Shown here piece after piece: positions 19,549 to 27,661 of a stretch of DNA of 64,000 bases. The stretch's first letter is position 1. Every line of letters starts with the position of its first letter. Both the position numbers and the translations under genes were made by a program. This DNA is from Nocardiopsis sp. NRRL B-16309 (GTDB taxonomy: Bacteria; Actinomycetota; Actinomycetes; Streptosporangiales; Streptosporangiaceae), in contig NZ_LGEC01000002.1 of assembly GCF_001279585.1 (NCBI RefSeq), positions 75,584 to 139,583 of the forward strand, written 5' to 3'. The notes under the pieces are model-generated. The model ran no database searches. It was not told the DNA's origin and was given only the letters and a program-made list of their open reading frames with translations.

Positions 19549-20913
19549 GTGAACGACCATCCGGCCTCTGGAGCGGACGAGGGCCGGCGCCCCTTCGGCG
19601 CGCTGCTCGACGACTGCGTCCACTGCGGGTTCTGCCTGCCCACGTGCCCCACGCACGTCCTGTGGGGCCAGGAGATGGACTCACCGCGCGGGCGCATCCA
19701 CCTCATGACGCAGATGCACACCGACGACGTCCTGACCGAGACGGCGGTCGGACACTTCGACAACTGCCTGGGCTGTCTGGCGTGCGTGTCGTCGTGTCCG
19801 TCGGGGGTGGCCTACGACGCGCTCATCGAGCACACCCGCCACACGGTCGAGGAGGAGCACGAGCGGCCCCGCGGCGAGCGGCTGCTGCGCGGCGCGATCT
19901 TCGCCCTGTTCCCGTACCGGCGCAGGCTCCGGCTCCTGCGCGGGCCGCTGCGCGCCTACCAGGCCAGCGGGGCGTCGTCGCTGGTCCGGCGGTCCGGACT
20001 GCTGGACCGGCTCGCCCCGACGCTGGCCACGATGGAGCGCGTCGCGCCGCCCCTGTCGGCCGCCCCGCCGCCGCTGCCCGAGCGCGTGGCCGCGGTCGGC
20101 CGCCCGCGTGCCCGCGTGGGCATGCTGGTCGGCTGTGTCCAGGGCGCCTTCTTCCCCGAGGTCAACACGGCGACCGCCCGCGTGCTGGCGATGGAGGGCT
20201 GCGATGTCGTGATCCCGCGCGACCAGGGGTGCTGCGGTGCCCTGTCGGGCCACACCGGTCGTCTGGCGGAGTCGGCGGAGTTCGCCCGGCGGCTCGTGGA
20301 GGCGTTCGAGCGCCAGGGCGTGGACCGCGTCGTCGTCAACTCGGCGGGGTGCGGCTCCAGCATGAAGCACGTCGACCGGACGCTGGACGAGGCCGGTGCC
20401 GACGCGGCGTGGGTGCGGCGCGGCCGGGCGTTCTCCGCCAAGGTCGTGGACCTCACCGAGTTCCTGGTGGAGCTTGGTCCGCGCGCCGAACGGCACCCGC
20501 TCCCGCTGCACGTGGCCTACCACGACGCCTGCCACCTCTCCCACGGCCAGGGCGTCACGAGCGCTCCGCGCGAACTGCTCGCCGCGATCCCCGGGCTGAG
20601 GGTGTCCGACCTGCCGGACAAGGAGATCTGCTGCGGGTCGGCGGGTGTGTACAACCTGCTCAAGCCGGAGCCCGCACGGGAGCTGGGCGACCGCAAGGCG
20701 CAGGGCGTGGCGGCGACCGGGGCCCCGGTCCTGGTGTCCGGCAATCCGGGGTGCACGCTGCAGATCGCCGCGGCCATGGAACGCGCGGGCGCCTCCGTGG
20801 CGGTGACGCACACCGCACGGCTGTTGGACGCCTCACTGCGCGGGCTGAGTGTGGAGCAACTGCTCGGAAAGGGTGCGGTGGCGGGGCCGAAATCGGCCAC
20901 GGCCCGCGATTAG
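19549..20913 (+). CDS. glcF: Glycolate oxidase iron-sulfur subunit GlcF
   Basis: 454 residues with two 4Fe-4S motifs, CVHCGFCLPTCP and CLGCLACVSSCP, then two CCG domains (DQGCCGALSGH and KEICCGSAGVYN) as in GlcF/LutA-type subunits that relay electrons to quinone at the membrane. The GTG at 19549 follows GAGGAGA. It completes glcDEF; the ~240-bp gap after it precedes the bacteriocin locus. Confidence 0.95.
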   Translation: MNDHPASGADEGRRPFGALLDDCVHCGFCLPTCPTHVLWGQEMDSPRGRIHLMTQMHTDDVLTETAVGHFDNCLGCLACVSSCPSGVAYDALIEHTRHTVEEEHERPRGERLLRGAIFALFPYRRRLRLLRGPLRAYQASGASSLVRRSGLLDRLAPTLATMERVAPPLSAAPPPLPERVAAVGRPRARVGMLVGCVQGAFFPEVNTATARVLAMEGCDVVIPRDQGCCGALSGHTGRLAESAEFARRLVEAFERQGVDRVVVNSAGCGSSMKHVDRTLDEAGADAAWVRRGRAFSAKVVDLTEFLVELGPRAERHPLPLHVAYHDACHLSHGQGVTSAPRELLAAIPGLRVSDLPDKEICCGSAGVYNLLKPEPARELGDRKAQGVAATGAPVLVSGNPGCTLQIAAAMERAGASVAVTHTARLLDASLRGLSVEQLLGKGAVAGPKSATARD

Positions 20914-21152
20914 ATCCGATCCGATAAAGCGGGAACCGCGCGGACCCCTGAGCTGCGAACACCATAAAATATGCCCCGCGACCTGCGGGAACACGAGTAC
21001 GCACTGGTCAGGGCACAACCATTCCCCTCTCGCCGGGGAAAGACGTTTTTCCCCGAAGAACGCCATTGATCGACGGCTCCCCTCTGGGTAGGTTCTCCCC
21101 TCGGGGCCTCCGAAGAAAGGACCCAGCCAGCGGCGGCCCCGGAGAGGGATAA

Positions 21153-21446
21153 ATGAATACATGGAAGAAGGCCGTCGCGACCGTGCTCATCGGGGCGGGG
21201 ATCGGCGTCGGCGCGGTCGGCGTCGCCGCCGCGCGCGAGGTCACCCATGTCGGCGGTGGGATCTGGTACCACGGGCTCACCCCCTCGTACGTGTACTCCG
21301 ACTACTTCCACTCCACCCGCTGCCACGGTTCGACCGCAGTGGGCACCTACACCGTCCGCAGCGCCACCCACGGCCCCGGCTACACCTCCACGGCCTCGGC
21401 TCCCCGTGCCGGCTGGGGCAACGAGTCCTACTGGCGGGTGTGCTGA
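21153..21446 (+). CDS. Lactococcin-972-family bacteriocin precursor
   Basis: 97 residues: a Sec-type signal peptide (charged NTWKK, hydrophobic VLIGAGIGVGAVGVAAA, cleavage near residue 27-28), then a ~70-residue mature part with the family pattern: GGGIWYHG, YVYSDYFH, HGSTAVGTYT, and ending in an aromatic WGNESYWR. Known Lcn972 binds lipid II and blocks septum synthesis; the target here is inferred only. Start is supported by GGAGAGGG. It is followed by the matching seven-TM-type membrane protein and ABC ATPase, the usual Lcn972 arrangement, which strengthens the call. Confidence 0.88.
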   Translation: MNTWKKAVATVLIGAGIGVGAVGVAAAREVTHVGGGIWYHGLTPSYVYSDYFHSTRCHGSTAVGTYTVRSATHGPGYTSTASAPRAGWGNESYWRVC

Positions 21447-21463
21447 CCTACGCCCGCACCGAC

Positions 21464-21492
21464 GACCCGCCGACCACCGTGGTCGGCGGGTC
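21464..21492 (+). terminator. Hairpin between bacteriocin and permease (likely attenuator)
   Basis: Near-perfect 14-bp dyad gacccgccgaccac (21464-21477) with gtggtcggcgggtc (21479-21492), starting 18 bp after the bacteriocin stop and ending ~30 bp before the permease start. Its position suggests partial termination, so that more bacteriocin than transporter mRNA is made. Confidence 0.75.
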
Positions 21493-21522
21493 CCACGAAC
21501 CACCAGCCGTCCCAGGGACCCC

Positions 21523-23595
21523 ATGCCTCGCCGGATCATCGTCTTCGCCCACGCGGCGCTCCTCTTCCTCGCCTCGCTCATCGCCTTCCTGTTCTGCGCC
21601 GGGGTGGAGACGACGCTGCAGCTTCCCGCCGAACGCTCGGCCAGCGTGTGGATCGTGGACAACGACGGCACCCACGACATCGACGCGGTCGCGGCCACCG
21701 TGCGCCGGTTCTCCGAGGACCACGACGCCGCCGTGGGGTTCGTCGCCCGCGACGCGTCGGACCTGGCCATGCAAACCCACGTGTACCTGGCCGCCCCCGA
21801 TCCCGACTCGCGCGAGGCCCGCTGGCTCACCGACGGCTACCCGAGCTTCAACCCCGGTTACACCGTTGACGTCCACCCGCTGGAGGAGTTCGCCGACATC
21901 GGGCCCAACGGGTACTACTTCGTCTTCGGCGCTCCGGAGTCCGCCGCGGCCGCCCTGGAGGAGGCGCTCGGCGTCCACGGCCTGAGCACCGCTCCCGGCT
22001 CGACCGCCACCGAGCTGTGGCACTTCTTCGCGGGCGGCCACATGCTCAACCTCGCCGTGATCGCGCTCCTGGTCGTCGCCTCGGCGACCGCGGCCGGGGT
22101 CCTGCTCGCCTCGCGCGACTACGCGGTCCTCCGGCTGAACGGCCACTCCTACGGCAGGATCCTCCTGGCCGACCTGGCGGGGATCGGCCGGTTGTGGGCG
22201 CTCCTGCTCCCCGCCGCGACCGTCGCCGTCCTGGCCCTGCTCGGCCTCTACAACGGGTGGGACCAGCTGTGGTTCTTCACCCGGATCGCTCTGACCTGCG
22301 CGGCACTGCTCGCCGCCGCGGCCGTGGCCGTGCACGCGCTCACGCTGTCCCTCGTCCACGCCACCGCGATCCTGCCCGCCCTGCGCGGTCGCGTCCCCGT
22401 GCGCGGCACGCTCGCGGCGCTCTACCTGGTCCGGGTCCCCGTCCTCGTGCTGGCACTGACGCTCATCGGCACGGTCGTGTCCACCGCCCAGACCGTCCGC
22501 GACCAGGCCGTCGCACTGGAGCTGTTCACCGAGCACGGCGACACCTCCCACCTGTCGCTCAGCCCCCACTACGGCTGGGTCGACGAGGACGACTTCGCCG
22601 CCCTGGACGCGACCGTGGGCCCGTGGCTGCGCGAAACCGACCGTCGGGGCGAGATGGTGCTGGCCATCCGGCTCTCCCCCGAGGAGTGGAGCCGCCCCAC
22701 CGCGGACGCCCCCGACGGCGAAGCGCTCGTGGTGAACGACACCTACCTCGCCGAGCAGCGGGTCACCGCCCCGGACGGAAGCCGCTACGGTCCCGACGAC
22801 GGTGTGCGCGTCCTGCTGCCCGAGTCGCGGGCCGCCGACGAGGACGCGGTCACCGAGCACGTGCGGGGATGGCTGGACATGGTCTCGGGGGACGCCGACC
22901 CTCCGCCCGTGAGCGTGCTGCCCTCCGCCGACGGCCAGACCCTGTTCACCTACGGCTCGCGGTCGACGGGGCCCTCCCCGTTCCTGCCGCAGGTCACGGA
23001 CCCGGTCGTCGTCGCCCTCCCCAACGGCGGCGTCCTGTCCGACACGAGCTACGCCAACCACCTGACCTCACGGGCCACCGTCTTCCCCGACCCCTCCGTC
23101 CCCATGGCCTTCCGCGCCGAGAACCCCGACGCGGCCCGGTACATCATCGCGGTGGAGACGCTGACCACCACCGCACGGCACGACCTCGACGTCCACCGCA
23201 CGATCCTGCGCAGCGAGCTGTTCAACCTCGTGGGCGTCGGCGCGGTGCTGATGGTGACCGCCATCGGCGCGTGCCTGGTCTACGTGCGCACCCGGGCCCA
23301 GCACATCTTCGTCCGCCACATCAGCGGGTGGACGTTCGCCGCCACCCACCGCAGGCTGCTCCTGGCCGAGGCGGGCATCGCGGCGGCGTTCGCGGGGTGG
23401 GCCACGGTCGACACGTTCGCCGCGCTCGCCGCACAGAACGACCCGACCGGGTATACGCCGCCCGGCCAGGCGCTCGCGACCGGAGCCGAACCGTTCTACG
23501 CGCTGGGGATCGCGCTGGCCTCGCTCGCGATCACCGTGGCGGCGCTCGCCCACTTCCACCGCCGTATCGTCCGTGAGGGCGCCTCCCAGGCCTGA
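21523..23595 (+). CDS. Bacteriocin-associated integral membrane protein (ABC permease/immunity)
   Basis: 690-residue polytopic membrane protein: N-terminal helix (IIVFAHAALLFLASLIAFLF), a large extracytoplasmic domain, helices in the middle (LNLAVIALLVVASATAAGVLL and following), a second soluble loop, and three C-terminal helices. This fits the membrane protein that accompanies Lcn972-type bacteriocins, proposed to act in immunity or export with its ATPase. The ATG at 21523 is my choice because the next segment is the first TM helix. It has only a weak upstream GGGA. The ATPase gene starts 17 bp after its stop. Confidence 0.85.
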   Translation: MPRRIIVFAHAALLFLASLIAFLFCAGVETTLQLPAERSASVWIVDNDGTHDIDAVAATVRRFSEDHDAAVGFVARDASDLAMQTHVYLAAPDPDSREARWLTDGYPSFNPGYTVDVHPLEEFADIGPNGYYFVFGAPESAAAALEEALGVHGLSTAPGSTATELWHFFAGGHMLNLAVIALLVVASATAAGVLLASRDYAVLRLNGHSYGRILLADLAGIGRLWALLLPAATVAVLALLGLYNGWDQLWFFTRIALTCAALLAAAAVAVHALTLSLVHATAILPALRGRVPVRGTLAALYLVRVPVLVLALTLIGTVVSTAQTVRDQAVALELFTEHGDTSHLSLSPHYGWVDEDDFAALDATVGPWLRETDRRGEMVLAIRLSPEEWSRPTADAPDGEALVVNDTYLAEQRVTAPDGSRYGPDDGVRVLLPESRAADEDAVTEHVRGWLDMVSGDADPPPVSVLPSADGQTLFTYGSRSTGPSPFLPQVTDPVVVALPNGGVLSDTSYANHLTSRATVFPDPSVPMAFRAENPDAARYIIAVETLTTTARHDLDVHRTILRSELFNLVGVGAVLMVTAIGACLVYVRTRAQHIFVRHISGWTFAATHRRLLLAEAGIAAAFAGWATVDTFAALAAQNDPTGYTPPGQALATGAEPFYALGIALASLAITVAALAHFHRRIVREGASQA

Positions 23596-23612
23596 CCGAT
23601 CCGAGGAAGACC

Positions 23613-24248
23613 ATGATCACCGTGCAGAACCTGTCCAAGTCCTTCGGACCGCGCACCCTGTGGGAGGGGCTGGACCTGACCGTCGAGGCGGGCCGCATGC
23701 TCGCGCTGGTGGGCGCCAGCGGCTCGGGCAAGACGACGCTGCTCAACTGCCTGGGGCTGCTGGAGCGGCCCAGCGGAGGGCGGATCGTGTTCGAGGGCAC
23801 CGACGTCACCCGTCTGGGCCGCGGCGGGCAGCGCAGGTTCCGCCGGGACAAGCTGGGCTACCTGTTCCAGAACTACGCGCTGATCGAGACCGCCACCGTA
23901 CGGGCCAACCTCGCGGTGGCCCGTCGGCGCGGCTCGCCCGGCGACGAGGAGGCCCTGGAGCGGGTGGGACTCGCCGACCGGGCGCAGGAGAAGGTGCACC
24001 GGTTGTCGGGTGGGGAACAGCAGCGCGTGGCCCTGGCGCGCCTCCTGGTCAAGCGGCCGTCGCTGGTCCTGGCCGACGAGCCGACCGGCGCGCTGGACTC
24101 CGGCAACGGCGCGATGGTGGTGGACGTGCTGCGGGAGTTGAGCCGGCAGGGCCGCGCGGTGGTCATCGCCACGCACAACGCGCGCGTGCGCGACGCCTGC
24201 GACTCCGCGTTCGACGTGAGTGTCCAGAGGACGCTGGAGCCGTCCTGA
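23613..24248 (+). CDS. ABC transporter ATP-binding protein (LolD/MacB-like)
   Basis: 211 residues with Walker A GASGSGKTT, a Q-loop in GYLFQNYALIE, signature LSGGEQQR, Walker B LVLADEPTGALDS and an H-loop in VIATHNARVRD. This class energises FtsX-like permeases that act on substrates in or at the membrane. Its partner is the upstream 690-residue protein, so it likely powers immunity to, or release of, the Lcn972-like peptide. GAGGAAG precedes the ATG. Confidence 0.95.
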   Translation: MITVQNLSKSFGPRTLWEGLDLTVEAGRMLALVGASGSGKTTLLNCLGLLERPSGGRIVFEGTDVTRLGRGGQRRFRRDKLGYLFQNYALIETATVRANLAVARRRGSPGDEEALERVGLADRAQEKVHRLSGGEQQRVALARLLVKRPSLVLADEPTGALDSGNGAMVVDVLRELSRQGRAVVIATHNARVRDACDSAFDVSVQRTLEPS

Positions 24249-24417
24249 GGCTGCCGTGCCGCGCCGGATCACCGCGTGGCGGTGATCGCGTGCCCGCATC
24301 GCGAACAGGTCGCGGTGGCCGTCCTGGCGTGGCGCACCGGTGGCTGGTCGGGCACGTAGTCGTGTCCTTCGGGACTGGGGCACGGGACCGCGCCGTCCAT
24401 GGGTGTGCTCCGGTGGG

Positions 24418-24606
24418 TCAGGAGTGCAGGGCGTGGCGCAGGAGGGCTTGCACGGCGCGCACGGCATCGTCGGGCTGCCCCGGTTCGAGTGGCGCGATCA
24501 GCGCGACGCCGACCAGATCGGCCGCGGTACGGGCGGCGGTGTCGCGCGTACCGGGTGCGCGGACCGGCATCGGTCCGTCCGGAGAGGGGAGGTGGTCTCC
24601 GCTCAC
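24418..24606 (-). CDS. Small hypothetical protein (62 aa), third gene of micro-operon
   Basis: The GTG at 24606 overlaps the stop of the preceding gene (GTGA). The product ends in an amphipathic helix (VRAVQALLRHALHS) after a helical segment TAADLVGVALIAPL. No family is recognised. The tight overlap with two other small genes is the main evidence that it is real. Confidence 0.55.
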   Translation of the reverse strand: MSGDHLPSPDGPMPVRAPGTRDTAARTAADLVGVALIAPLEPGQPDDAVRAVQALLRHALHS

Positions 24607-24833
24607 GCTCCCGCCTCCAGGTGTTCGAGCGGGGACTGCCAGACCAGCGCGCGCGGGTGCGGGTCGGAGCCGGGGTCGCGGGCGACCCGGGTGTGCGGGC
24701 CCCTGGTCGCGCCGTAGACGGCCTGGTTCTGGAGATCGGCGCCCAGGTAGCCGACCCGGCACCCGTGCTCGGCCGCCCACCGGTACAGGGACCGGACGTC
24801 GGACAGTTCCCCGATGTCGCAGACGCAGGTCAT
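24603..24833 (-). CDS. Small hypothetical protein (76 aa), second gene of micro-operon
   Basis: The ATG at 24833 overlaps the upstream stop (ATGA). It begins MTCVCDIGELSDVRSLYRWA, then GCRVGYLGADLQNQAVYG, a compact alpha/beta-looking protein. No family is recognised. Small proteins of this kind often accompany Scr1/DUF397 loci in actinomycetes (recalled pattern, not verified). Confidence 0.6.
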   Translation of the reverse strand: MTCVCDIGELSDVRSLYRWAAEHGCRVGYLGADLQNQAVYGATRGPHTRVARDPGSDPHPRALVWQSPLEHLEAGA

Positions 24834-25000
24834 CGCGGCCCCTCCAGTCGCCGGAGCCCGTCCAGGACGGCGGCCATCAGCTCGACCGGAGCGGGGACGT
24901 AGGCCCGGACCCGTGTCGACCGCCGCCGACGGCGGCGCCGGACTCCGGAAGCCGTCCGGGGAACCCGGGGGCGCCCGAAACAGGAATCTGCGCACTGCAT
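24830..25000 (-). CDS. Small basic hypothetical protein (56 aa), first gene of micro-operon
   Basis: The start MQCADSCFG at 25000 is chosen because GAGGTGAGG lies 3-5 bp upstream; the frame also stays open further upstream. The product is Arg-rich in the middle and ends RAYVPAPVELMAAVLDGLRR, a helix that looks conserved-type. It is divergent from the XRE regulator at 25237, sharing a 236-bp control region. Function unknown. Confidence 0.55.
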   Translation of the reverse strand: MQCADSCFGRPRVPRTASGVRRRRRRRSTRVRAYVPAPVELMAAVLDGLRRLEGPR

Positions 25001-25236
25001 TCGCCTCACCTCTGTTCTCTGGTTCGGTCCGGATATGCAACACCAGGAGCCACCCCATTCACATGAGAAAGAATGAGGCGCGATATACGTCCGCACGAAA
25101 TCCCGGAGTTCCGGACCGGTCACACAGCGAAGTCTTCCAAGGGTGGGCGCCCGAGGTCTATAGTCATCGCACAGGCCGGTCCTTCTCGTATCTCCGGCGA
25201 TAGAACAAGATATTCTGGCGATAATGGCGGTAGAAA

Positions 25237-26046
25237 ATGGTTCGGGTCGAACCCGCCCGGGAGCGTTTCGGCATCCTGGTCAAGAAGTACCGTGTTCAGG
25301 CGGGCATGACGCAGCAGGAACTCGCGAAGGCGGCGGTCATTGCGCAGAGCACGGTCAGCGATGTGGAGCGCGGCATCAAAGGGACGCGCCGTGACCATGT
25401 GGCACGTATCGACACGGCGCTTACCGCTCACGACGTCCTGGTGAACGCGTGGGACGCCGCCTTCTCGCCGACCGGCATGATCAGCTACTTCCGTGAGGCG
25501 GCCGAGGCCGAGCAGACCGCCGTCGAGATCCGGCAGTTCGCCCTGGGTCTCGTGCCGGGTCTGGTCCAGGTCGAGGGCTACGCCCGGGCGATCAGCGTGA
25601 ACGCCTCACCCCACGCCCCGCCCGACACGATCGACCAGATGGTGAGGACGCGCATGCACCGGCGGGAGATCCTGGACCGCCCCCACCCCCCGATGGTGAC
25701 GGTGTTGCTGGACGAGAGCGTCCTGCTCCGCAGGTTCCAGAACCCGGACGTGATGAACGCCCAGATCAGTCACCTCATCGACCTCTCGCACCGGCCACGG
25801 ATCACGATGCAGGTGGTGCCGATGCGCACTGAGGGGCACGCCGGATTGAGTGGGGCCTTTAAGCTGATCTCCACCCCCGACAACAACGACTTCGTCTACG
25901 TCGAGGGGCACAAGGCCGGTATGTCCCTCAAGCAGCCCGAGATCGTGTCGAGCTACAACCGGGTCTTCGCAGAACTGCGAGGTGCTGCGCTTCCGGTTCC
26001 CGCGTCACGGTCCCGGATGGAAGAGATTCGAGGCAGCAACCAATGA
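25237..26046 (+). CDS. XRE-family regulator with DUF5753 (Scr1-like)
   Basis: 269 residues. Residues ~10-65 form a helix-turn-helix (KYRVQAGMTQQELAKAAVIAQ, QSTVSDVERG). The rest is DUF5753, including LGLVPGLVQVEGYARA, DESVLLRRF, PRITMQVVPM and FVYVEG. Such regulators usually act with a DUF397 partner encoded immediately downstream, as here, and are linked to development and antibiotic control in streptomycetes. Its stop overlaps the DUF397 start (ATGA). Confidence 0.93.
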   Translation: MVRVEPARERFGILVKKYRVQAGMTQQELAKAAVIAQSTVSDVERGIKGTRRDHVARIDTALTAHDVLVNAWDAAFSPTGMISYFREAAEAEQTAVEIRQFALGLVPGLVQVEGYARAISVNASPHAPPDTIDQMVRTRMHRREILDRPHPPMVTVLLDESVLLRRFQNPDVMNAQISHLIDLSHRPRITMQVVPMRTEGHAGLSGAFKLISTPDNNDFVYVEGHKAGMSLKQPEIVSSYNRVFAELRGAALPVPASRSRMEEIRGSNQ

Positions 26047-26228
26047 TGAGTGAAGGCTGGCGCAAGTCCAGCTACAGCAACGGCGAGGGCGGCGACTGCG
26101 TCGAGACCAGGCTCGCCCGCGAGGCCTCCCGGGTCGCGATGCGCGATACCCGCCACCGCGAACTCGGACAGCTCGACGTCCCCGCGGGCGAGTGGGCCGC
26201 GTTCCTGGGGACGATCCACGACGGGTAG
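26043..26228 (+). CDS. DUF397 protein, partner of the XRE/DUF5753 regulator
   Basis: 61 residues with the DUF397 pattern: WRKSSYSNGEGGDCVET near the N-terminus, VAMRDTRHRE in the middle and EWAAFLGTI at the end. The first codon overlaps the regulator stop, so expression is coupled. Related pairs behave as an antagonist or toxin-like protein held by its regulator (family knowledge). Confidence 0.93.
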   Translation: MMSEGWRKSSYSNGEGGDCVETRLAREASRVAMRDTRHRELGQLDVPAGEWAAFLGTIHDG

Positions 26229-26240
26229 CGCCCCCGGAGC

Positions 26241-26280
26241 GGAACCGGACCCCGCCCGGTGCGGGGCGGGGTCCGGTTCC
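26241..26280. terminator. Bidirectional terminator between DUF397 and dapF
   Basis: Perfect 17-bp stem ggaaccggaccccgccc (26241-26257) with gggcggggtccggttcc (26264-26280), 6-nt loop, placed 12 bp after the DUF397 stop and 15 bp from the dapF stop. It can serve both converging genes. Confidence 0.9.
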
Positions 26281-26295
26281 AGGACTCCAGGCGGC

Positions 26296-27111
26296 TCAGA
26301 CCAGGACCGTCTCGCCCTCGGCGACGATGACCGCCGGGCCGCTCAGGCGGGCTCCGTCGGCGTCCAGGTACACCGTGCACTCCCCGCCGAGCACGCGCAC
26401 CCGCCACGTCGCGCCCTCGCCCTCCGGGGTCGCGGCCGACGCCGCGGCGACGATGCCGGTGCCGCACGAGCGGGTCTCCCCCGAGCCGCGCTCGTAGACG
26501 CGCATCTCCAGCACGCCCGGCGCCACCTGGGCGTAGACCTCGACGTTGGCGCCCTGGGGGAAGGCCTCGGTGTCCAGTTCCGGCAGTTGGGACAGGTCGA
26601 CGTCGGCGACCGGTCCGTCGACCTCGCAGGCCAGGTGCGGGTTGCCGACGGAGATCTGCGCGCCGTGGACGACCTGGCGGGCGAGCTTGGCCGAGGAGGT
26701 GCCCTGCATCTCCACCCGGCCCATGTCCACGGTGATGTTCCCGCCGGGCTCGACCGACACGCCCTTGGCGCCGTCGCGGGTGCCGACCTCGAACCGGTCT
26801 CCGGTGACCAGCCCCGCGTGGAGCAGGTAGCGGGCGAAGACCCGCACGCCGTTCCCGCACATCTCGGCCACCGAGCCGTCGGCATTGCGGTAGTCCATGA
26901 ACCACTCGGTCCGCTCGGCGGTACGCGCCGCCGGGGCCAGGGCCTCGCCGAGGGCGCGTGTGCGCACGACCCGCAGGATGCCGTCGCCGCCGATGCCCGC
27001 CCGGCGGTCGCACAGCAGGCGGACGGTCGCCTCCGTGAGGTCGGTCTCCCCGTCGGGATCGGGGAGGATCACGAAGTCGTTCTCTGTTCCGTGGCCCTTG
27101 GCGAATCGCAT
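26296..27111 (-). CDS. dapF: Diaminopimelate epimerase
   Basis: 271 residues. It converts LL- to meso-diaminopimelate for lysine and peptidoglycan. It carries both catalytic cysteines, in AEMCGNGVRVFARY and in GSGETRSCGTGIVA, plus the N-terminal KGHGTENDFVI. I start at MRFAKGHG (27111), behind AGGATGG, rather than further upstream. It is the first clear housekeeping gene at the left border of the biosynthetic cluster, 109 bp from the end of the unbV operon. Confidence 0.96.
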   Translation of the reverse strand: MRFAKGHGTENDFVILPDPDGETDLTEATVRLLCDRRAGIGGDGILRVVRTRALGEALAPAARTAERTEWFMDYRNADGSVAEMCGNGVRVFARYLLHAGLVTGDRFEVGTRDGAKGVSVEPGGNITVDMGRVEMQGTSSAKLARQVVHGAQISVGNPHLACEVDGPVADVDLSQLPELDTEAFPQGANVEVYAQVAPGVLEMRVYERGSGETRSCGTGIVAAASAATPEGEGATWRVRVLGGECTVYLDADGARLSGPAVIVAEGETVLV

Positions 27112-27220
27112 GCCGACCATCCTAGGGCGTGCGCGGCGGACACTCATCCTGCTGCGCGACGTCCACGGAACGCGCCCGCGGTGTGCGCCGCGGACGGGGT
27201 CCACGGCGCACACCAGCGCG

Positions 27221-27661
27221 TCAGCGGGCCGGGGCGCCGCGCTTCCACCACGGGCGGGCCGCCCAGCCGCCCATCGCCAGCCCGGCGGCGATCACCCCCG
27301 CCGTCATGATCCACTCGTTGGACCCCTCCGGCCCGTACACGCGATGGTCGGCTCCCACGTCGATGGCAGCGGTCGACGCGTCCACGGGGCAGGTCTCCCT
27401 GTCGCGTCCGTACAGGTAGACGTCCGCGCGCTCGGGGCCCCCGGAGTCCGGGACGTAGGAGCCGTAGCACGTGCACGACTCGTGTCCCGGGTGCTGGACG
27501 CACTCCACGTGCGAACCGCTGAACACCCCGGGAGCCCCCTCGGCGCGGGCGGCCCGCAGGCTGCGGTCCACGTTGGAGGCCCCCGCGTAGACCACGAGTG
27601 CGGCGATGAGCAGCAGCACCACCGAGAACGCCGAGCCCCGCCGACGGGCGGGAGCGGTCAC
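27221..27661 (-). CDS. Small membrane-anchored protein with cysteine-containing outer domain
   Basis: 146 residues, start GTG at 27661 overlapping the previous stop (GTGA). One helix near residues 12-29 (FSVVLLLIAALVVYAGA), an extracytoplasmic stretch of ~85 residues with Cys54, Cys63, Cys65 and Cys91 (HVECVQHPGHESCTC; ETCPVDAS), and a second helix at ~115-134. Function unknown; the cysteines could form disulphides or bind metal. It is the last gene of the unbV-unbU-27658 operon, and its coupling suggests membership. Similar small two-helix proteins exist outside biosynthetic clusters, so a role in enediyne formation is unproven. Confidence 0.75.
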   Translation of the reverse strand: MTAPARRRGSAFSVVLLLIAALVVYAGASNVDRSLRAARAEGAPGVFSGSHVECVQHPGHESCTCYGSYVPDSGGPERADVYLYGRDRETCPVDASTAAIDVGADHRVYGPEGSNEWIMTAGVIAAGLAMGGWAARPWWKRGAPAR

